Positions 7,774 to 15,842 of a DNA stretch of 64,000 nucleotides are shown here, one piece after another. The notes beneath the pieces were generated by a model. It had not been told where the DNA came from and searched no databases. It saw only the letters and a program-made list of their open reading frames with translations. The first letter of the stretch is position 1, and the number at the start of each line of letters is the position of its first letter. The position numbers and the translations under genes were made by a program. The stretch comes from Bradyrhizobium symbiodeficiens (GTDB lineage: Bacteria; Pseudomonadota; Alphaproteobacteria; Rhizobiales; Xanthobacteraceae), in contig NZ_CP029427.2 in NCBI RefSeq assembly GCF_002266465.3, positions 2,172,501-2,236,500 on the forward strand, written 5' to 3'.

Positions 7774-8979
7774 TCATTTGTCCTCCGCAGCGAGGCCGTT
7801 GCCGACGGCGAGCAGACCCACGAGCGCGATCAATGCGAATCCGAGCCCTGCGAGGAATGTGCCGGCCGGACCATAGGCGTCCCACAGCGCGCCGGCGATC
7901 ACACTCGCGGCCAGCAAGGCAAGGCCGGTGAACAGGTTGAAATAGCCGAACGCGGTGCCACGCAGGCTGGGCGGCGCGGCGTCGGCGACGAGCGCCGAGA
8001 GCAATCCTTGCGTCAGTCCCATATGCAGCCCCCACAGCACGACACCGAGGGCGAGGCCGCCGAGGCTCGGCAGCAGTGCCAGCGCGAGATCGGCCCCGGC
8101 GAGGAACACGAGCCCGAGCGCGAGCAGGCCGGTCCGGTTGATCCGGTCCGAGAGCACGCCGGCCGGATAGGCCGACAGCGCATAGACGACGTTCATCAGC
8201 ACCAGCACCGCCGGCACCCACATCACATTGAGTCCGATGTTCTGTGCGCGCAGGATCAAAAAGGCCTCGCTGAAGCGCGCGAGGGTGAAGACGATTCCGA
8301 CGGCCACGACGCGCCAATAGACCGCGCCGAGCTGCCGCATCGCGGCGAGATTGAGCGGATTCCCTGCAGGCTCCCGGCCCGGATCCGGATCCGGCTCGCT
8401 CACCGCGAACGCGATCAGTCCAAAGGACAGGAATGCCGGCAGCACCGCCACCCAGAACACCGCGGCAAAGTTGTCAGCGGTCCACCACATCATGCCGATC
8501 GCCACGAGCGGTCCGACGAAGGCGCCGATGGTGTCGAGCGACTGCCGCAGGCCGAAGCTGGCCCCGCGCAGGCCGCGAGGTGCGATATCGGCGATCAGCG
8601 CATCGCGCGGCGCGCCGCGAATGCCCTTGCCGACGCGGTCGATGAAGCGCGCCGCCACCAGCCATCCGATGCTGGGCGCAAGCGGGAATAGCGGCTTGGT
8701 GAAGGCCGCGAGGCCATAGCCGAGCGCCGCGAGCAGCTTGCGCTTGCCGAGCCAGTCGGACAATGCGCCGGAAAAGATCTTGGTGATCGAGGCCGTCGCC
8801 TCCGCGATGCCCTCGATGAAGCCGACGGTGAGCGTCGAAGCGCCGAGCACGGTGACGAGATAGACCGGCAGCAGCGCGTGGATCATCTCGGAGGAGATGT
8901 CCATCAGCATCGAGACGAAGCCGAGCACCCAGATCCCCCTGGGCAGCGCGCGACGTGCAGCATTCGGTGTCGTCGTCAC
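7774..8979 (-). CDS. MFS transporter in a fluoride-riboswitch operon
   Basis: This 401-residue permease has about twelve membrane segments. A loop 2-3 signature is visible (Gly-Ala-Leu-Ser-Asp-Trp-Leu-Gly-Lys-Arg-Lys), and Asp-Arg-Val-Gly-Lys-Gly-Ile-Arg-Gly-Ala-Pro-Arg-Asp follows helix 4. I chose the GTG start because AGGAG lies about 11 bases before it. The upstream extension in the same frame runs into the riboswitch terminator and encodes non-conserved sequence. Its leader contains a fluoride aptamer and an intrinsic terminator, and crcB follows 28 bp later, so it should be made when fluoride is high. Its substrate is not evident: fluoride itself, a fluorinated compound, or an ion balancing fluoride loss. 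Its subfamily resembles permeases annotated only as MFS. Confidence 0.85.
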   Translation of the reverse strand: MTTTPNAARRALPRGIWVLGFVSMLMDISSEMIHALLPVYLVTVLGASTLTVGFIEGIAEATASITKIFSGALSDWLGKRKLLAALGYGLAAFTKPLFPLAPSIGWLVAARFIDRVGKGIRGAPRDALIADIAPRGLRGASFGLRQSLDTIGAFVGPLVAIGMMWWTADNFAAVFWVAVLPAFLSFGLIAFAVSEPDPDPGREPAGNPLNLAAMRQLGAVYWRVVAVGIVFTLARFSEAFLILRAQNIGLNVMWVPAVLVLMNVVYALSAYPAGVLSDRINRTGLLALGLVFLAGADLALALLPSLGGLALGVVLWGLHMGLTQGLLSALVADAAPPSLRGTAFGYFNLFTGLALLAASVIAGALWDAYGPAGTFLAGLGFALIALVGLLAVGNGLAAEDK

Positions 8980-9011
8980 GTCTTCGCCTTCTCCTGTCCC
9001 TTGCCGGCAGA

Positions 9012-9155
9012 CAACAAAAAACCCGCCATTGGCGGGTTTGTCCATGCTCCCGCCGAAGGCAGAGGCGCAAAGAACGCCCCTCCTCAAGCAGGAGTCATCA
9101 GCCCATCACGGTCAAAGACCGCCGGGCGGTTATCGGGGGACTCCATCCCCATCTG
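9012..9155 (-). promoter_or_regulatory. fluoride riboswitch (crcB motif) with expression platform
   Basis: Read on the minus strand, the leader holds the conserved crcB-motif blocks in order. GGGG-ATGGAGT-CCCC forms the first stem and loop (9135-9153). ATAACCGCC follows (9133-9125), then a variable hairpin, then GATGACTCCT (9099-9090), whose ACTCC can pair with the GGAGT of the first loop as a pseudoknot. After about 50 nt comes an intrinsic terminator (9016-9039), and the MFS start is 36 nt further on. In this family, fluoride binding stabilises the pseudoknot and prevents termination, so the operon is switched on by fluoride. The match is by motif recognition only; no covariance search was run. 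Confidence 0.9.
9016..9039 (-). terminator. intrinsic terminator of the fluoride riboswitch
   Basis: On the minus strand, AACCCGCC-AAT-GGCGGGTT forms an eight-pair GC-rich stem with a three-base loop, directly followed by a run of T. It lies between the aptamer and the MFS start codon, the position expected for a transcriptional expression platform. Confidence 0.88.
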
Positions 9156-9162
9156 TGCGGCC

Positions 9163-9190
9163 AACCTAGCACGGAAATCGCTTCGGACAA
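9163..9190 (-). promoter_or_regulatory. probable sigma-70 promoter of the fluoride operon
   Basis: On the minus strand, TTGTCC (9190-9185) is followed after 16 bases by TAGGTT (9168-9163), both close to sigma-70 consensus. Transcription would start a few bases before the riboswitch aptamer, so the promoter and leader fit each other. Confidence 0.55.
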
Positions 9191-9344
9191 GTGGGCGAGC
9201 GCTCTGTCCCCGGTTCGTCGTTCCGGCTTCGCGCATCGTGAGCCCAATGATGCGAGCGATCCGGCGTGTTCCGGCGGCGCGAGCGCGGCAACACGGTGGC
9301 AGCTTTGCGCAAGGCGCGCACATCCCTAAGCCGCAGCTTCTTGG

Positions 9345-9374
9345 CTCGCAAATCCTTAACTCGCCAATCCTTAA
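9345..9374. repeat. tandem 15-bp direct repeat
   Basis: Two adjacent copies of CTCGC(A/C)AATCCTTAA, differing at one base, are followed by a partial third copy (CTCGAAT). They lie about 85 bp upstream of the DUF1194 gene. They could be tandem binding sites or replication slippage; the sequence does not decide. Confidence 0.6.
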
Positions 9375-9458
9375 CTCGAATGTGAAGCGTGAGCGATCTT
9401 CGCCCTTTGCGGCTCGGCGATTGCATGTCACCATCGCGTCATACGACGGGAGACTGCG

Positions 9459-10322
9459 ATGCGCTTGCTGTTCTCGATCGGGGCTGTGCTGGTGGCCGGC
9501 ATGTTTGCCGGAGGGGACGTCGCGGGCATCGCGGCACCAGGACCGAAATTCGAACCGCCAAAGAACGAGCCGCGGCGGTTTGCGGCCGACAGGGACACGC
9601 AGACGGTCGACGTCGAGCTGATCCTCGCCGTCGACGTGTCATACTCCATGGACATGGACGAGCTCGCGATCCAGCGCGAAGGCTACGCGCAGGCGATCCA
9701 GTCGAAGGAGTTCCTTCAAGCGCTGAAGCTCGGCCCGAACGGCCGGATCGCGGTGACCTATTTCGAGTGGGCCGCCTCGAGCGACCAGAAGATCATCATC
9801 CCCTGGCGGCTGGTCGACGGCCCGGAGACGGCGGATGCGGTCGCCGCCGAGATCATGAAGACGCCGATCCGGCGCGCCTCGCGCACCTCGATCTCCGGCG
9901 CGATCACGTTCGCGATGCCGCTGTTCGACGAGGATCCCTATCGGGGCTTGCGCCGCGTCATCGACATTTCCGGCGACGGCCCCAACAACAATGGCGGCCC
10001 GGTCACGGTGGCGCGGGATGCCGCGCTGGAGAAGGGCATCGTCATCAACGGCCTGCCGATCATGGTCAAGGAGCCGTCCTATTCGACCATGGATATCGAC
10101 AATCTCGATCTCTACTACGAGGATTGCGTCACCGGCGGTCCCGGCTCCTTCGTCATCACGATCAAGGACCGCGACAAGTTCAAGGAGGCGATCCGCACCA
10201 AGCTGCTGATGGAGGTCGCCGGCCGCACGCCGGACCGTCCAGTGATGCGCGTGGCCGACAAGGAGCCGCGCGTCAACTGCCTGATCGGCGAGAAGATCTG
10301 GTCGGACCGCTGGGGGCGCTGA
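9459..10322 (+). CDS. DUF1194 family secreted von Willebrand A-like protein
   Basis: This 287-residue protein has a hydrophobic N-terminal segment (residues 3-25) consistent with a signal peptide and export to the periplasm. The core resembles a vWA domain. After a beta strand comes Asp-Val-Ser-Tyr-Ser-Met (near 58-63), matching the metal-coordinating Asp-x-Ser-x-Ser MIDAS motif. A later Ser-Gly-Asp-Gly-Pro-Asn-Asn-Asn segment fits the second metal loop. This combination is typical of DUF1194, common in rhizobia. Function is unknown; vWA domains usually mediate metal-dependent protein contacts. Tandem repeats lie upstream of it. The ATG is the natural start because it gives the signal peptide its basic n-region (Met-Arg). 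Confidence 0.8.
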   Translation: MRLLFSIGAVLVAGMFAGGDVAGIAAPGPKFEPPKNEPRRFAADRDTQTVDVELILAVDVSYSMDMDELAIQREGYAQAIQSKEFLQALKLGPNGRIAVTYFEWAASSDQKIIIPWRLVDGPETADAVAAEIMKTPIRRASRTSISGAITFAMPLFDEDPYRGLRRVIDISGDGPNNNGGPVTVARDAALEKGIVINGLPIMVKEPSYSTMDIDNLDLYYEDCVTGGPGSFVITIKDRDKFKEAIRTKLLMEVAGRTPDRPVMRVADKEPRVNCLIGEKIWSDRWGR

Positions 10323-10487
10323 AGCCGCCGGCTGAGACCTTTTGTCCATCCAACCGGCACGTGAGTTAATGGCCCGTTAACCGGTGCATGGCCCTAATCA
10401 GTCGGTTTCTGTTCGTTTCCAGCCAGCATCCTGATATTGCCAAGGCGAACGAAAGCGGGTTTGTCAGACCTGTCACCGAGCACTCCA

Positions 10488-11126
10488 ATGGCCGTCATCT
10501 CATCGAGCACCAACCAGATTTCGCCCGCCAACGAGCGCCTGTACCACCAGAGCGCGCTGGTCGGCGATTGGAAGGGCAATTGGGTGGGCAACGGCAATCA
10601 GCCCGTCGGCTTCAAGGTCGTGAACATCCGCGGTGCCCGGGCGCAGGTCGAGTACACCCATAACGGGCATACCGAGCGCGGCTTTGCCGAGGTCCAGGGC
10701 ACGCTCATCACCTTCGGCGGGGTCACGGTCGGCACCAAGGACGGCAAGAACATGGTGATGCTGTTCTCCTTCGGAGGCGCCGGCAAGCAGACCGCGAACC
10801 TCGAGAAGCAAGCCCCACCGGCTTCCGACAGCCGTCTCATGGGAAGCTGGGGCGGCTATTCCAGCGACAACGGCAAGAGCGCGAGCTTCAAGGTGCTCGC
10901 GGTCAATGGCAAGGAAGCGCAGGTCAGCGTCACCACCGACGGCATCACGCGCCAGGGCACCGGCTACGTCTACAAGAACGTCATCATGTTCGGGCAGACG
11001 CAGATCGCGACCGATGACGGGCAGAACGGCAAGGTCATCTATCAGGTCGGCACCAAATCCTTCATGGTGCCGGTGACGAAATATCCGCCGGCCGACACGT
11101 CGTCCACCGTCGACAAGACGGCATAG
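10488..11126 (+). CDS. protein of unknown function with an internal duplication
   Basis: I do not recognise the family. The 212-residue product contains two similar beta-rich units, about residues 25-96 and 118-188. Each opens Gly-x-Trp-x-Gly, has Phe-Lys-Val then Ala-Gln-Val, then Asp/Asn-Gly-x-Thr-x-x-Gly, then an Ile-x-Phe-Gly strand, and a Thr-x-Asp-Gly turn. They are joined by an Ala/Gln/Pro linker. No signal peptide or membrane segment is clear. The ATG at Met-Ala-Val-Ile-Ser-Ser is preferred to an upstream in-frame TTG, though neither has a strong ribosome site. The duplicated unit looks like a small sandwich or barrel. Neighbours give no functional clue. Confidence 0.7.
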   Translation: MAVISSSTNQISPANERLYHQSALVGDWKGNWVGNGNQPVGFKVVNIRGARAQVEYTHNGHTERGFAEVQGTLITFGGVTVGTKDGKNMVMLFSFGGAGKQTANLEKQAPPASDSRLMGSWGGYSSDNGKSASFKVLAVNGKEAQVSVTTDGITRQGTGYVYKNVIMFGQTQIATDDGQNGKVIYQVGTKSFMVPVTKYPPADTSSTVDKTA

Positions 11127-11326
11127 CTTTCACGGCCGCGGTGCGCCGGATTGCGCCGGTGGCTTTAATTGTCGGTCGCCTCTCTCAGAATCGTGCAGGC
11201 CTGTTCGAAGCCGCTAACACGGATCGATCGCCAAGCTGCGGCTGCGACGTTGGCGGGGAGGGGGCTCCGCTGGCATTGGGGATGTTCGAGGCGTATAATC
11301 CGCAAAAGTCCTCACGGTAGCCTTCT

Positions 11327-11938
11327 ATGCCCAGCCTCGTCTCATCACGTCATCTTGCAACTCTGCTTGCCGTGCTTTGCCTGACCGCGGCACCCGCCTA
11401 TGCGCAGGTTGCGCCGCTGCAATATTGGATCCCCGGCGGGCCTTTCGGCCTCGGCGGTGGCGCGGGCCAGAGTTCCGATACTGACGGTAATTTCGCCAGC
11501 TTCAATGCCGGCGGTGCGGATTGGCGCAGCGGGTCGAATGGCTTCTTCGTCGGCAGCCAGCGCGGCAATCTCAATTGGAGCGGGCTCAGTCAGACCGGCC
11601 TCGGTCAGAACGGACTTGCCGGCAATTTCAGTGCGCTCTCATTTGACAGCACGCAGTTCGGCTACAACACCAAGACGATGGGTGGCATGCCCGTGACATT
11701 CTTCGCCGGTTTCGACACGTTGAAATATGGCAATGGCATCGGCAGCTCGGTTGCGCCGTTGACCGGCGCGGCACCCGGCACCAGCGCATTTGCCGGTGTC
11801 GAATTCAAGCCGACCTCCAACCTCAGCCTGTCGTTCGGAGCCGGTTTCATCCAGCAGGATACCGGCCGCATGGATAGCGATATCAGATCGAACATGCTGC
11901 CCGGCGAGTCGCCGGCCCTGAGCGGCCTTCGGCGTTAG
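11327..11938 (+). CDS. secreted hypothetical protein, glycine-rich
   Basis: The 203-residue product starts with a clear signal peptide: a short basic n-region, a hydrophobic core (residues 9-22), and Ala-Tyr-Ala as a likely cleavage site after residue 26. The mature part is rich in Gly, Ser, Asn and Phe. It ends with alternating strands such as Phe-Ala-Gly-Val-Glu-Phe-Lys-Pro and Leu-Ser-Phe-Gly-Ala-Gly-Phe, which resemble outer-membrane beta strands, though it is too short to be a complete porin. I cannot name the family. Its stop codon overlaps by two bases the stop of the convergent nitroreductase gene, so the two transcripts must overlap at their 3' ends. Confidence 0.65.
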   Translation: MPSLVSSRHLATLLAVLCLTAAPAYAQVAPLQYWIPGGPFGLGGGAGQSSDTDGNFASFNAGGADWRSGSNGFFVGSQRGNLNWSGLSQTGLGQNGLAGNFSALSFDSTQFGYNTKTMGGMPVTFFAGFDTLKYGNGIGSSVAPLTGAAPGTSAFAGVEFKPTSNLSLSFGAGFIQQDTGRMDSDIRSNMLPGESPALSGLRR

Positions 11939-13026
11939 GATCGCATCACCAGTTCCGGCGGACGCCGCAGCGACTTCGGCAGGTCCGGGCCGTAACCGAA
12001 GCGCATCACGATATCGGGACGCCTCTCGCCGAGCCCGAGCGAGGTCGCAAATTGCGGCCTCAGCGTCGCCACTTCCACCGGCTGGTTGACGAAGGAATAT
12101 TTCAGTCCCAGCGCGGTCGCCTGCAAGCCGAAGCGCTGGCAGGCACGGCCGACCGCGATCCAGTGTGATTTGTCGCTGCGATCTGCCGCGAGCACGACGA
12201 CGCCCGCGGAGCTGGCAAGCTGTTCGCGATATTTCTTGTTTTCTCCGCTCTCCGTGAAGAAGAACTTCAGCAGCGGCCGCGCCAGCCATGACGGCAGGGA
12301 CGTATTTCCCGACGCAGGCGAGAATAACCCGTCCATGGTCGCGAGCGCCTCGGTCTCGTTGAAGCGAAGCCAGCTCACGAGCTCGCGCATGAAGGCCTTG
12401 TCGCGCATTTGTGCCGAGTTGCCCTCGAGCACATAGTCGGTGACACCGGCGATCGCGGCGCGCTCGGTCATCAGTATGGCCGTGACGTCAGGTTCGCGAC
12501 AGGCGTTCTCGAGCTGGCGCAATATCTCGGGCGCGGCCTGCCTTCCGTCGAACGTGGCGCGGGTGCATTGCCTGGCTGGAATTGCGGCCGCCAACGCCGA
12601 TGGGGCCGGCGGGGCCTGCTCGAGCGCGATCACGATCCGGTCGCCATCGATGACCGGATCGGCGCGCCAGCCCAGCGTGGATGCGGCGAGGACGAGGTTT
12701 TCGGCGGCGCAGCCGAGACTGACGAAGAGGTGATGATCGTCCGGATCGACGGCGGGACAGCGGCGCGCGAAGTCCGGTGCGATCGCGATCTCGTTGCCGC
12801 GAGCAGAGAAGATCCATGGCTGGGTGTTGTGGCTGTTGGCGGCGAGGGTGGCAAAGCGCACGAGCTCGCGATCCCGAGGCACGGCCTGCAGTGCGACGCG
12901 TGATGACGTTGCCGCTTCGTCATAGGTCATGGCCGCAGCTACAGCTGGGCCACCGACGGCTGCAGTAGAAAGTCCTAGCGCTGCCGCGATGAATTGACGT
13001 CGGTCAACCACGAAGGTTCGCTCCAC
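11935..13026 (-). CDS. Acg-family nitroreductase-like FMN protein with Tat signal
   Basis: The 363-residue protein opens with a twin-arginine signal (Asp-Arg9-Arg10-Gln-Phe-Ile, then a hydrophobic Ala/Gly core to about residue 31), implying folded export to the periplasm. The mature part has the duplicated nitroreductase-like fold of the Acg family, with Ala-Ala-Asn-Ser-His-Asn-Thr-Gln-Pro-Trp near residues 62-71 as its hallmark. A later Gly-Arg-Ala-Cys-Gln-Arg-Phe-Gly-Leu-Gln-Ala segment is also typical. In mycobacteria, Acg (Rv2032) is part of the hypoxia/dormancy response and sequesters FMN rather than reducing nitro compounds. A FixK2-like box lies 46 bp before the start, consistent with low-oxygen control here. 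Substrate or ligand is not known. Confidence 0.8.
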   Translation of the reverse strand: MERTFVVDRRQFIAAALGLSTAAVGGPAVAAAMTYDEAATSSRVALQAVPRDRELVRFATLAANSHNTQPWIFSARGNEIAIAPDFARRCPAVDPDDHHLFVSLGCAAENLVLAASTLGWRADPVIDGDRIVIALEQAPPAPSALAAAIPARQCTRATFDGRQAAPEILRQLENACREPDVTAILMTERAAIAGVTDYVLEGNSAQMRDKAFMRELVSWLRFNETEALATMDGLFSPASGNTSLPSWLARPLLKFFFTESGENKKYREQLASSAGVVVLAADRSDKSHWIAVGRACQRFGLQATALGLKYSFVNQPVEVATLRPQFATSLGLGERRPDIVMRFGYGPDLPKSLRRPPELVMRS

Positions 13027-13072
13027 GTTGAATTGCGCAGGACGCTTTTAGCGCTGGTGGAAGACGGAGCAA

Positions 13073-13086
13073 TTGACGAGCCTCAA
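13073..13086. promoter_or_regulatory. FixK2/FNR-like box upstream of the Acg-type gene
   Basis: TTGACGAGCCTCAA matches the rhizobial FixK2 pattern TTGA-N6-TCAA exactly in both half-sites. On the minus strand, a TAAAAG hexamer (13050-13045) begins 29.5 bases from the box centre, the spacing of a class II FixK/FNR-activated promoter. It would start transcription just before the nitroreductase-like gene. Confidence 0.6.
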
Positions 13087-13104
13087 GGTTGGAGAACCCT
13101 CGCT

Positions 13105-14352
13105 CTACCGCGTGAACTTGGCGACGAGCTCCACATGCGGCGTGTGCCGGAACTGGTCGACCGGAACGACGCTGTCGATCTTGTAGCCGCCATCGATCAG
13201 CAGCCGCGCGTCGCGGGCAAAGGTGGCGACGTTGCAGGACACCGCGACCACCACCGGTACCTTGCTCGCGGCGAGCTTCAACGCCTGCGCCTGCGCGCCC
13301 TGGCGCGGCGGGTCGAACACCACGGCCTCGAAATCGCGCAGCTCCGGCGGCACCAGCGGGCGGCGGAACAGATCGCGCGGCTCGGCCTCGATCGGCTTCA
13401 GGCCCGGCGTGCGTGCGGCTTTCGCCAGCGCTGCGATGGCGCCGGCGTCGTTGTCGAAGGCCGTGACGCGCGCCTTCTCCGCGAGGCGCAGAGCGAACGG
13501 CCCGACGCCGCAGAAGAGATCGAGAACCTCCTTGGCCTTGCCGATGCGTTCCGCGACGAGCGCTGCCAGCGTCTCCTCGCCCGCGACGGTTGCCTGCAGG
13601 AACGAGCCCGGCGGCAGCGTCACCTCAGCGCGGCCCATCTTTATTGTCGGCGCCAGGCGTTGCAGCACCAATTCGCCATGGCGCGTCAGCCGCGCCAGGT
13701 GGTGCTGCTCGGCGACGCGCGAGAGCGCGGTGACCAGCGGCGTCGGCAGCGGGCCGGAGCCGCGGACGTCGACATCGAGGCCGTTGGCGGTGGCGGTGAC
13801 CTGGATGTCCAGCGGCTTGGTCACCGGCATCCTGGACGTCAGCGGCTCCGCCAGTGCCCAGGCGGCATCGAGCGCGCCATTCAGCGCCGGATCGAGGATC
13901 GGGCAACGATCGATCGGAATGACGTCGTGCGAGCTTGCCGCCGCGAAACCGACCTTGAGGACGTCATGCGTGCCGAAGCGGCCGTGCAGCGTGATGCGCC
14001 TGCGCCCGGCGCCGTGGGCATCGACCAGCGGTGCGACTTCGCAATCGATGCCGGCCTGTGCGAGTGTCTCGACCACGATGCTGCGCTTCCAGGCGCGATA
14101 TGGCTCGGCCGCCCAATGCTGGATGGCGCAGCCGCCGCAGACGCCGAAATGCGGACAGAACGGTTCGATCCGCTCTAGGCTTGCGAGGTCGACCGCGAGC
14201 AGCTTGCGCCGGTCGGGATGATTGCCCACGACGTGATCGACCTCGACGGTCTCGCCGCCAAGCGTATAGGGCACGTAGATCGCTTCGCCGGCGTCAAGGC
14301 AGACGCCGTCGCCGCGATGGCCGACGTGGTCGATGGTCAGGCGCTCAACCAC
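13105..14352 (-). CDS. 23S rRNA/tRNA (uracil-5)-methyltransferase, RlmD/TrmA family
   Basis: The 415-residue SAM enzyme methylates C5 of a uridine in rRNA or tRNA. It has an N-terminal TRAM-like beta region and an iron-sulfur ligand set (Cys66-x5-Cys72-x2-Cys75, plus Cys150 in Asp-Arg-Cys-Pro-Ile). The SAM site is Asp-Leu-Phe-Cys-Gly-Val-Gly-Pro-Phe. Motif Asp-Pro-Pro-Arg-Gln-Gly and the nucleophilic Cys in Val-Ser-Cys-Asn-Val-Ala-Thr complete it. The GTG start is chosen because it overlaps the tlyA stop (GTGGTTGA), suggesting translational coupling with another rRNA methyltransferase. Longer in-frame starts would lie inside tlyA and encode nothing conserved. Which uridine it modifies cannot be decided from sequence. 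Confidence 0.88.
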   Translation of the reverse strand: MVERLTIDHVGHRGDGVCLDAGEAIYVPYTLGGETVEVDHVVGNHPDRRKLLAVDLASLERIEPFCPHFGVCGGCAIQHWAAEPYRAWKRSIVVETLAQAGIDCEVAPLVDAHGAGRRRITLHGRFGTHDVLKVGFAAASSHDVIPIDRCPILDPALNGALDAAWALAEPLTSRMPVTKPLDIQVTATANGLDVDVRGSGPLPTPLVTALSRVAEQHHLARLTRHGELVLQRLAPTIKMGRAEVTLPPGSFLQATVAGEETLAALVAERIGKAKEVLDLFCGVGPFALRLAEKARVTAFDNDAGAIAALAKAARTPGLKPIEAEPRDLFRRPLVPPELRDFEAVVFDPPRQGAQAQALKLAASKVPVVVAVSCNVATFARDARLLIDGGYKIDSVVPVDQFRHTPHVELVAKFTR

Positions 14353-15079
14353 GACGCGCGCCCAGGAAGAATTCGATATTGCCGTCGCCGCCCGCAATCG
14401 AGGAAGGGAACACCTCGATGTCGGTGCAGCCGAGCGAAGCGGCAAACGCGGCGATGTCGTCGCAGATCTCCCGGTGCACGGCGGCGTCGCGGACGATGCC
14501 CTTCTTGTTGTGCTTCCTGTCAGCCTCGAATTGCGGCTTGATCAGCGCCAGCAGGCTCATCGGCGCTGCCGCCAGCGATAGCGCCACCGGCAACACGGTC
14601 TTCAGCGAGATGAAGCTGACGTCGATGACGACGACATCGGGCCGCGCCGGCAGCCGCTTGCCCTCATAGCTGCGGATGTCGGTCTCCTCCATCGACACGA
14701 TCTTGGGATGGCCGCGCAGCGAGGGATGCAACTGGCTGGTGCCGACATCGATGGCGAACACCAGGCTCGCGCCGTTGGCCAGCAGCACCTCGGTGAAGCC
14801 GCCGGTGGAGGTGCCGACGTCGAGGCAGACATGGTCCTCGATCTCGATCGGGTAGCGTTCCAGCGCGCCGGCGAGCTTGACGCCACCGCGGGAGACGTAG
14901 GGGTGCGCGGGCTCGGCCTGGATCACCGCGTCCTCGGCGATCGTCTCCGACGGCTTTGCCACCTGCCTGTCGTCGGCCGTGACGAGACCCGCCTCGATCG
15001 CCGCGCGCGCCCGCGCCCGGCTCTCGAACAGGCCGCGCTCGACCAGCAGAACATCCGCGCGCTTGCGGGCAGGGGACAT
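14345..15079 (-). CDS. tlyA: TlyA family rRNA (cytidine-2'-O)-methyltransferase
   Basis: The 244-residue protein combines an N-terminal S4 RNA-binding domain (about 6-60; [11 protein letters not shown]) with an FtsJ-like methyltransferase domain. The SAM loop is [11 protein letters not shown]. The catalytic tetrad fits Lys in Ser-Arg-Gly-Gly-Val-Lys-Leu, Asp in Val-Val-Val-Ile-Asp-Val-Ser-Phe, Lys in Ile-Lys-Pro-Gln-Phe-Glu, and a late Glu. TlyA proteins methylate 2'-O of cytidines in 16S and/or 23S rRNA and affect capreomycin susceptibility in mycobacteria. Here it is the first gene of a coupled pair with the uracil methyltransferase. The gene spacing behind dxs (about 760 bp, with the ribosyltransferase between) hints at a longer housekeeping operon. 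Confidence 0.9.
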   Translation of the reverse strand: MSPARKRADVLLVERGLFESRARARAAIEAGLVTADDRQVAKPSETIAEDAVIQAEPAHPYVSRGGVKLAGALERYPIEIEDHVCLDVGTSTGGFTEVLLANGASLVFAIDVGTSQLHPSLRGHPKIVSMEETDIRSYEGKRLPARPDVVVIDVSFISLKTVLPVALSLAAAPMSLLALIKPQFEADRKHNKKGIVRDAAVHREICDDIAAFAASLGCTDIEVFPSSIAGGDGNIEFFLGARRG

Positions 15080-15106
15080 CGGATCTCCGGAGAAGGGTTC
15101 GAGCGC

Positions 15107-15661
15107 TTATGTAGCGATCAATCGCGCAGCCGCCATCCGGACGCAAGCCTCGAACGCGGCCAGATCGTGCCAGAGGTCGATCGGCATCGCGGCCGGCGTC
15201 ACCAATGGACAGCCGTGCAGCTCCAGCGCATGGATCATCATGAGGTTGTCGACGAGGCCGAAATCCTCGATCGTCAGTCCTTGTGCGTCGACCAGCCGTC
15301 CGTCCTCGGATCTGACGTCCACGAAACGACCGACCCGGTCGGCATAATTGGCGCCGTCGTTGGAATAGGCCAGGCAGAATCTGCGGCGCCCGGCCATGTA
15401 GCCGAGTTCATAGACCGTGCCCGGATCGGCGCCGGCGCCGCGGAACGGGGTGAGGTTGGCAATGATGGCGTCGGCCGCATCCATCATCGCCTCGTTGCCG
15501 CAGAAGATCTGCCGCGCGGCATCGGGCGCGGTGAGGTCGATCGCGTTGTCGAGGGGATAGAGGCCGGTGAGCCCGTAGCGCTCGCAGATCGCGACCTTCT
15601 GCCGGCCGATCTCGACCGCATCCGGCAGGAACACGTCGGGGCCTGCCAGATAGATTTTCAT
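15107..15661 (-). CDS. nucleoside 2-deoxyribosyltransferase family protein
   Basis: The 184-residue product starts Met-Lys-Ile-Tyr-Leu-Ala-Gly-Pro, the usual first strand and substrate loop of nucleoside 2-deoxyribosyltransferases. The catalytic segment is Asp-Pro-Gly-Thr-Val-Tyr-Glu85-Leu-Gly-Tyr, where Glu85 is the expected nucleophile. Asp61 and Asp64 in the preceding Asp-Ala-Ala-Asp-Ala-Ile-Ile helix are also conserved. These enzymes transfer deoxyribose between bases or hydrolyse N-glycosidic bonds for nucleoside salvage. The ATG used here is preferred to longer in-frame starts, which would run into the palindromic repeat upstream. It lies between tlyA (27 bp gap) and dxs on the same strand. 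Confidence 0.85.
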   Translation of the reverse strand: MKIYLAGPDVFLPDAVEIGRQKVAICERYGLTGLYPLDNAIDLTAPDAARQIFCGNEAMMDAADAIIANLTPFRGAGADPGTVYELGYMAGRRRFCLAYSNDGANYADRVGRFVDVRSEDGRLVDAQGLTIEDFGLVDNLMMIHALELHGCPLVTPAAMPIDLWHDLAAFEACVRMAAARLIAT

Positions 15662-15710
15662 GGAGCAAAGCCGAAAAATGGGGTCGAGGTGCGAGCCGCA
15701 TCGCATGCTC

Positions 15711-15835
15711 TGCTCCCTCTCCCGCTTGCGGGAGAGGAGTGGGGAGAGGGTGTCTCCGCGGGCGAGAAACCCCCAAGAGGAGAAAGCCCTCACCCGCGCC
15801 TTCGGCGCGACCTCTCCCGCGCGCGGGAGAGGTGA
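15711..15835. repeat. palindromic intergenic repeat, CCTCTCCCGC type
   Basis: Two perfect palindromes, CCTCTCCCGCTTGCGGGAG-AGG (15716-15737) and a CCTCTCCCGCGCGCGGGAG-AGG variant (15811-15832), flank a 73-bp spacer. The same element recurs near 38.0 kb. It separates the ribosyltransferase gene from dxs, so dxs may not be cotranscribed strongly with the genes downstream. Confidence 0.85.
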
Positions 15836-15842
15836 CTCACCA

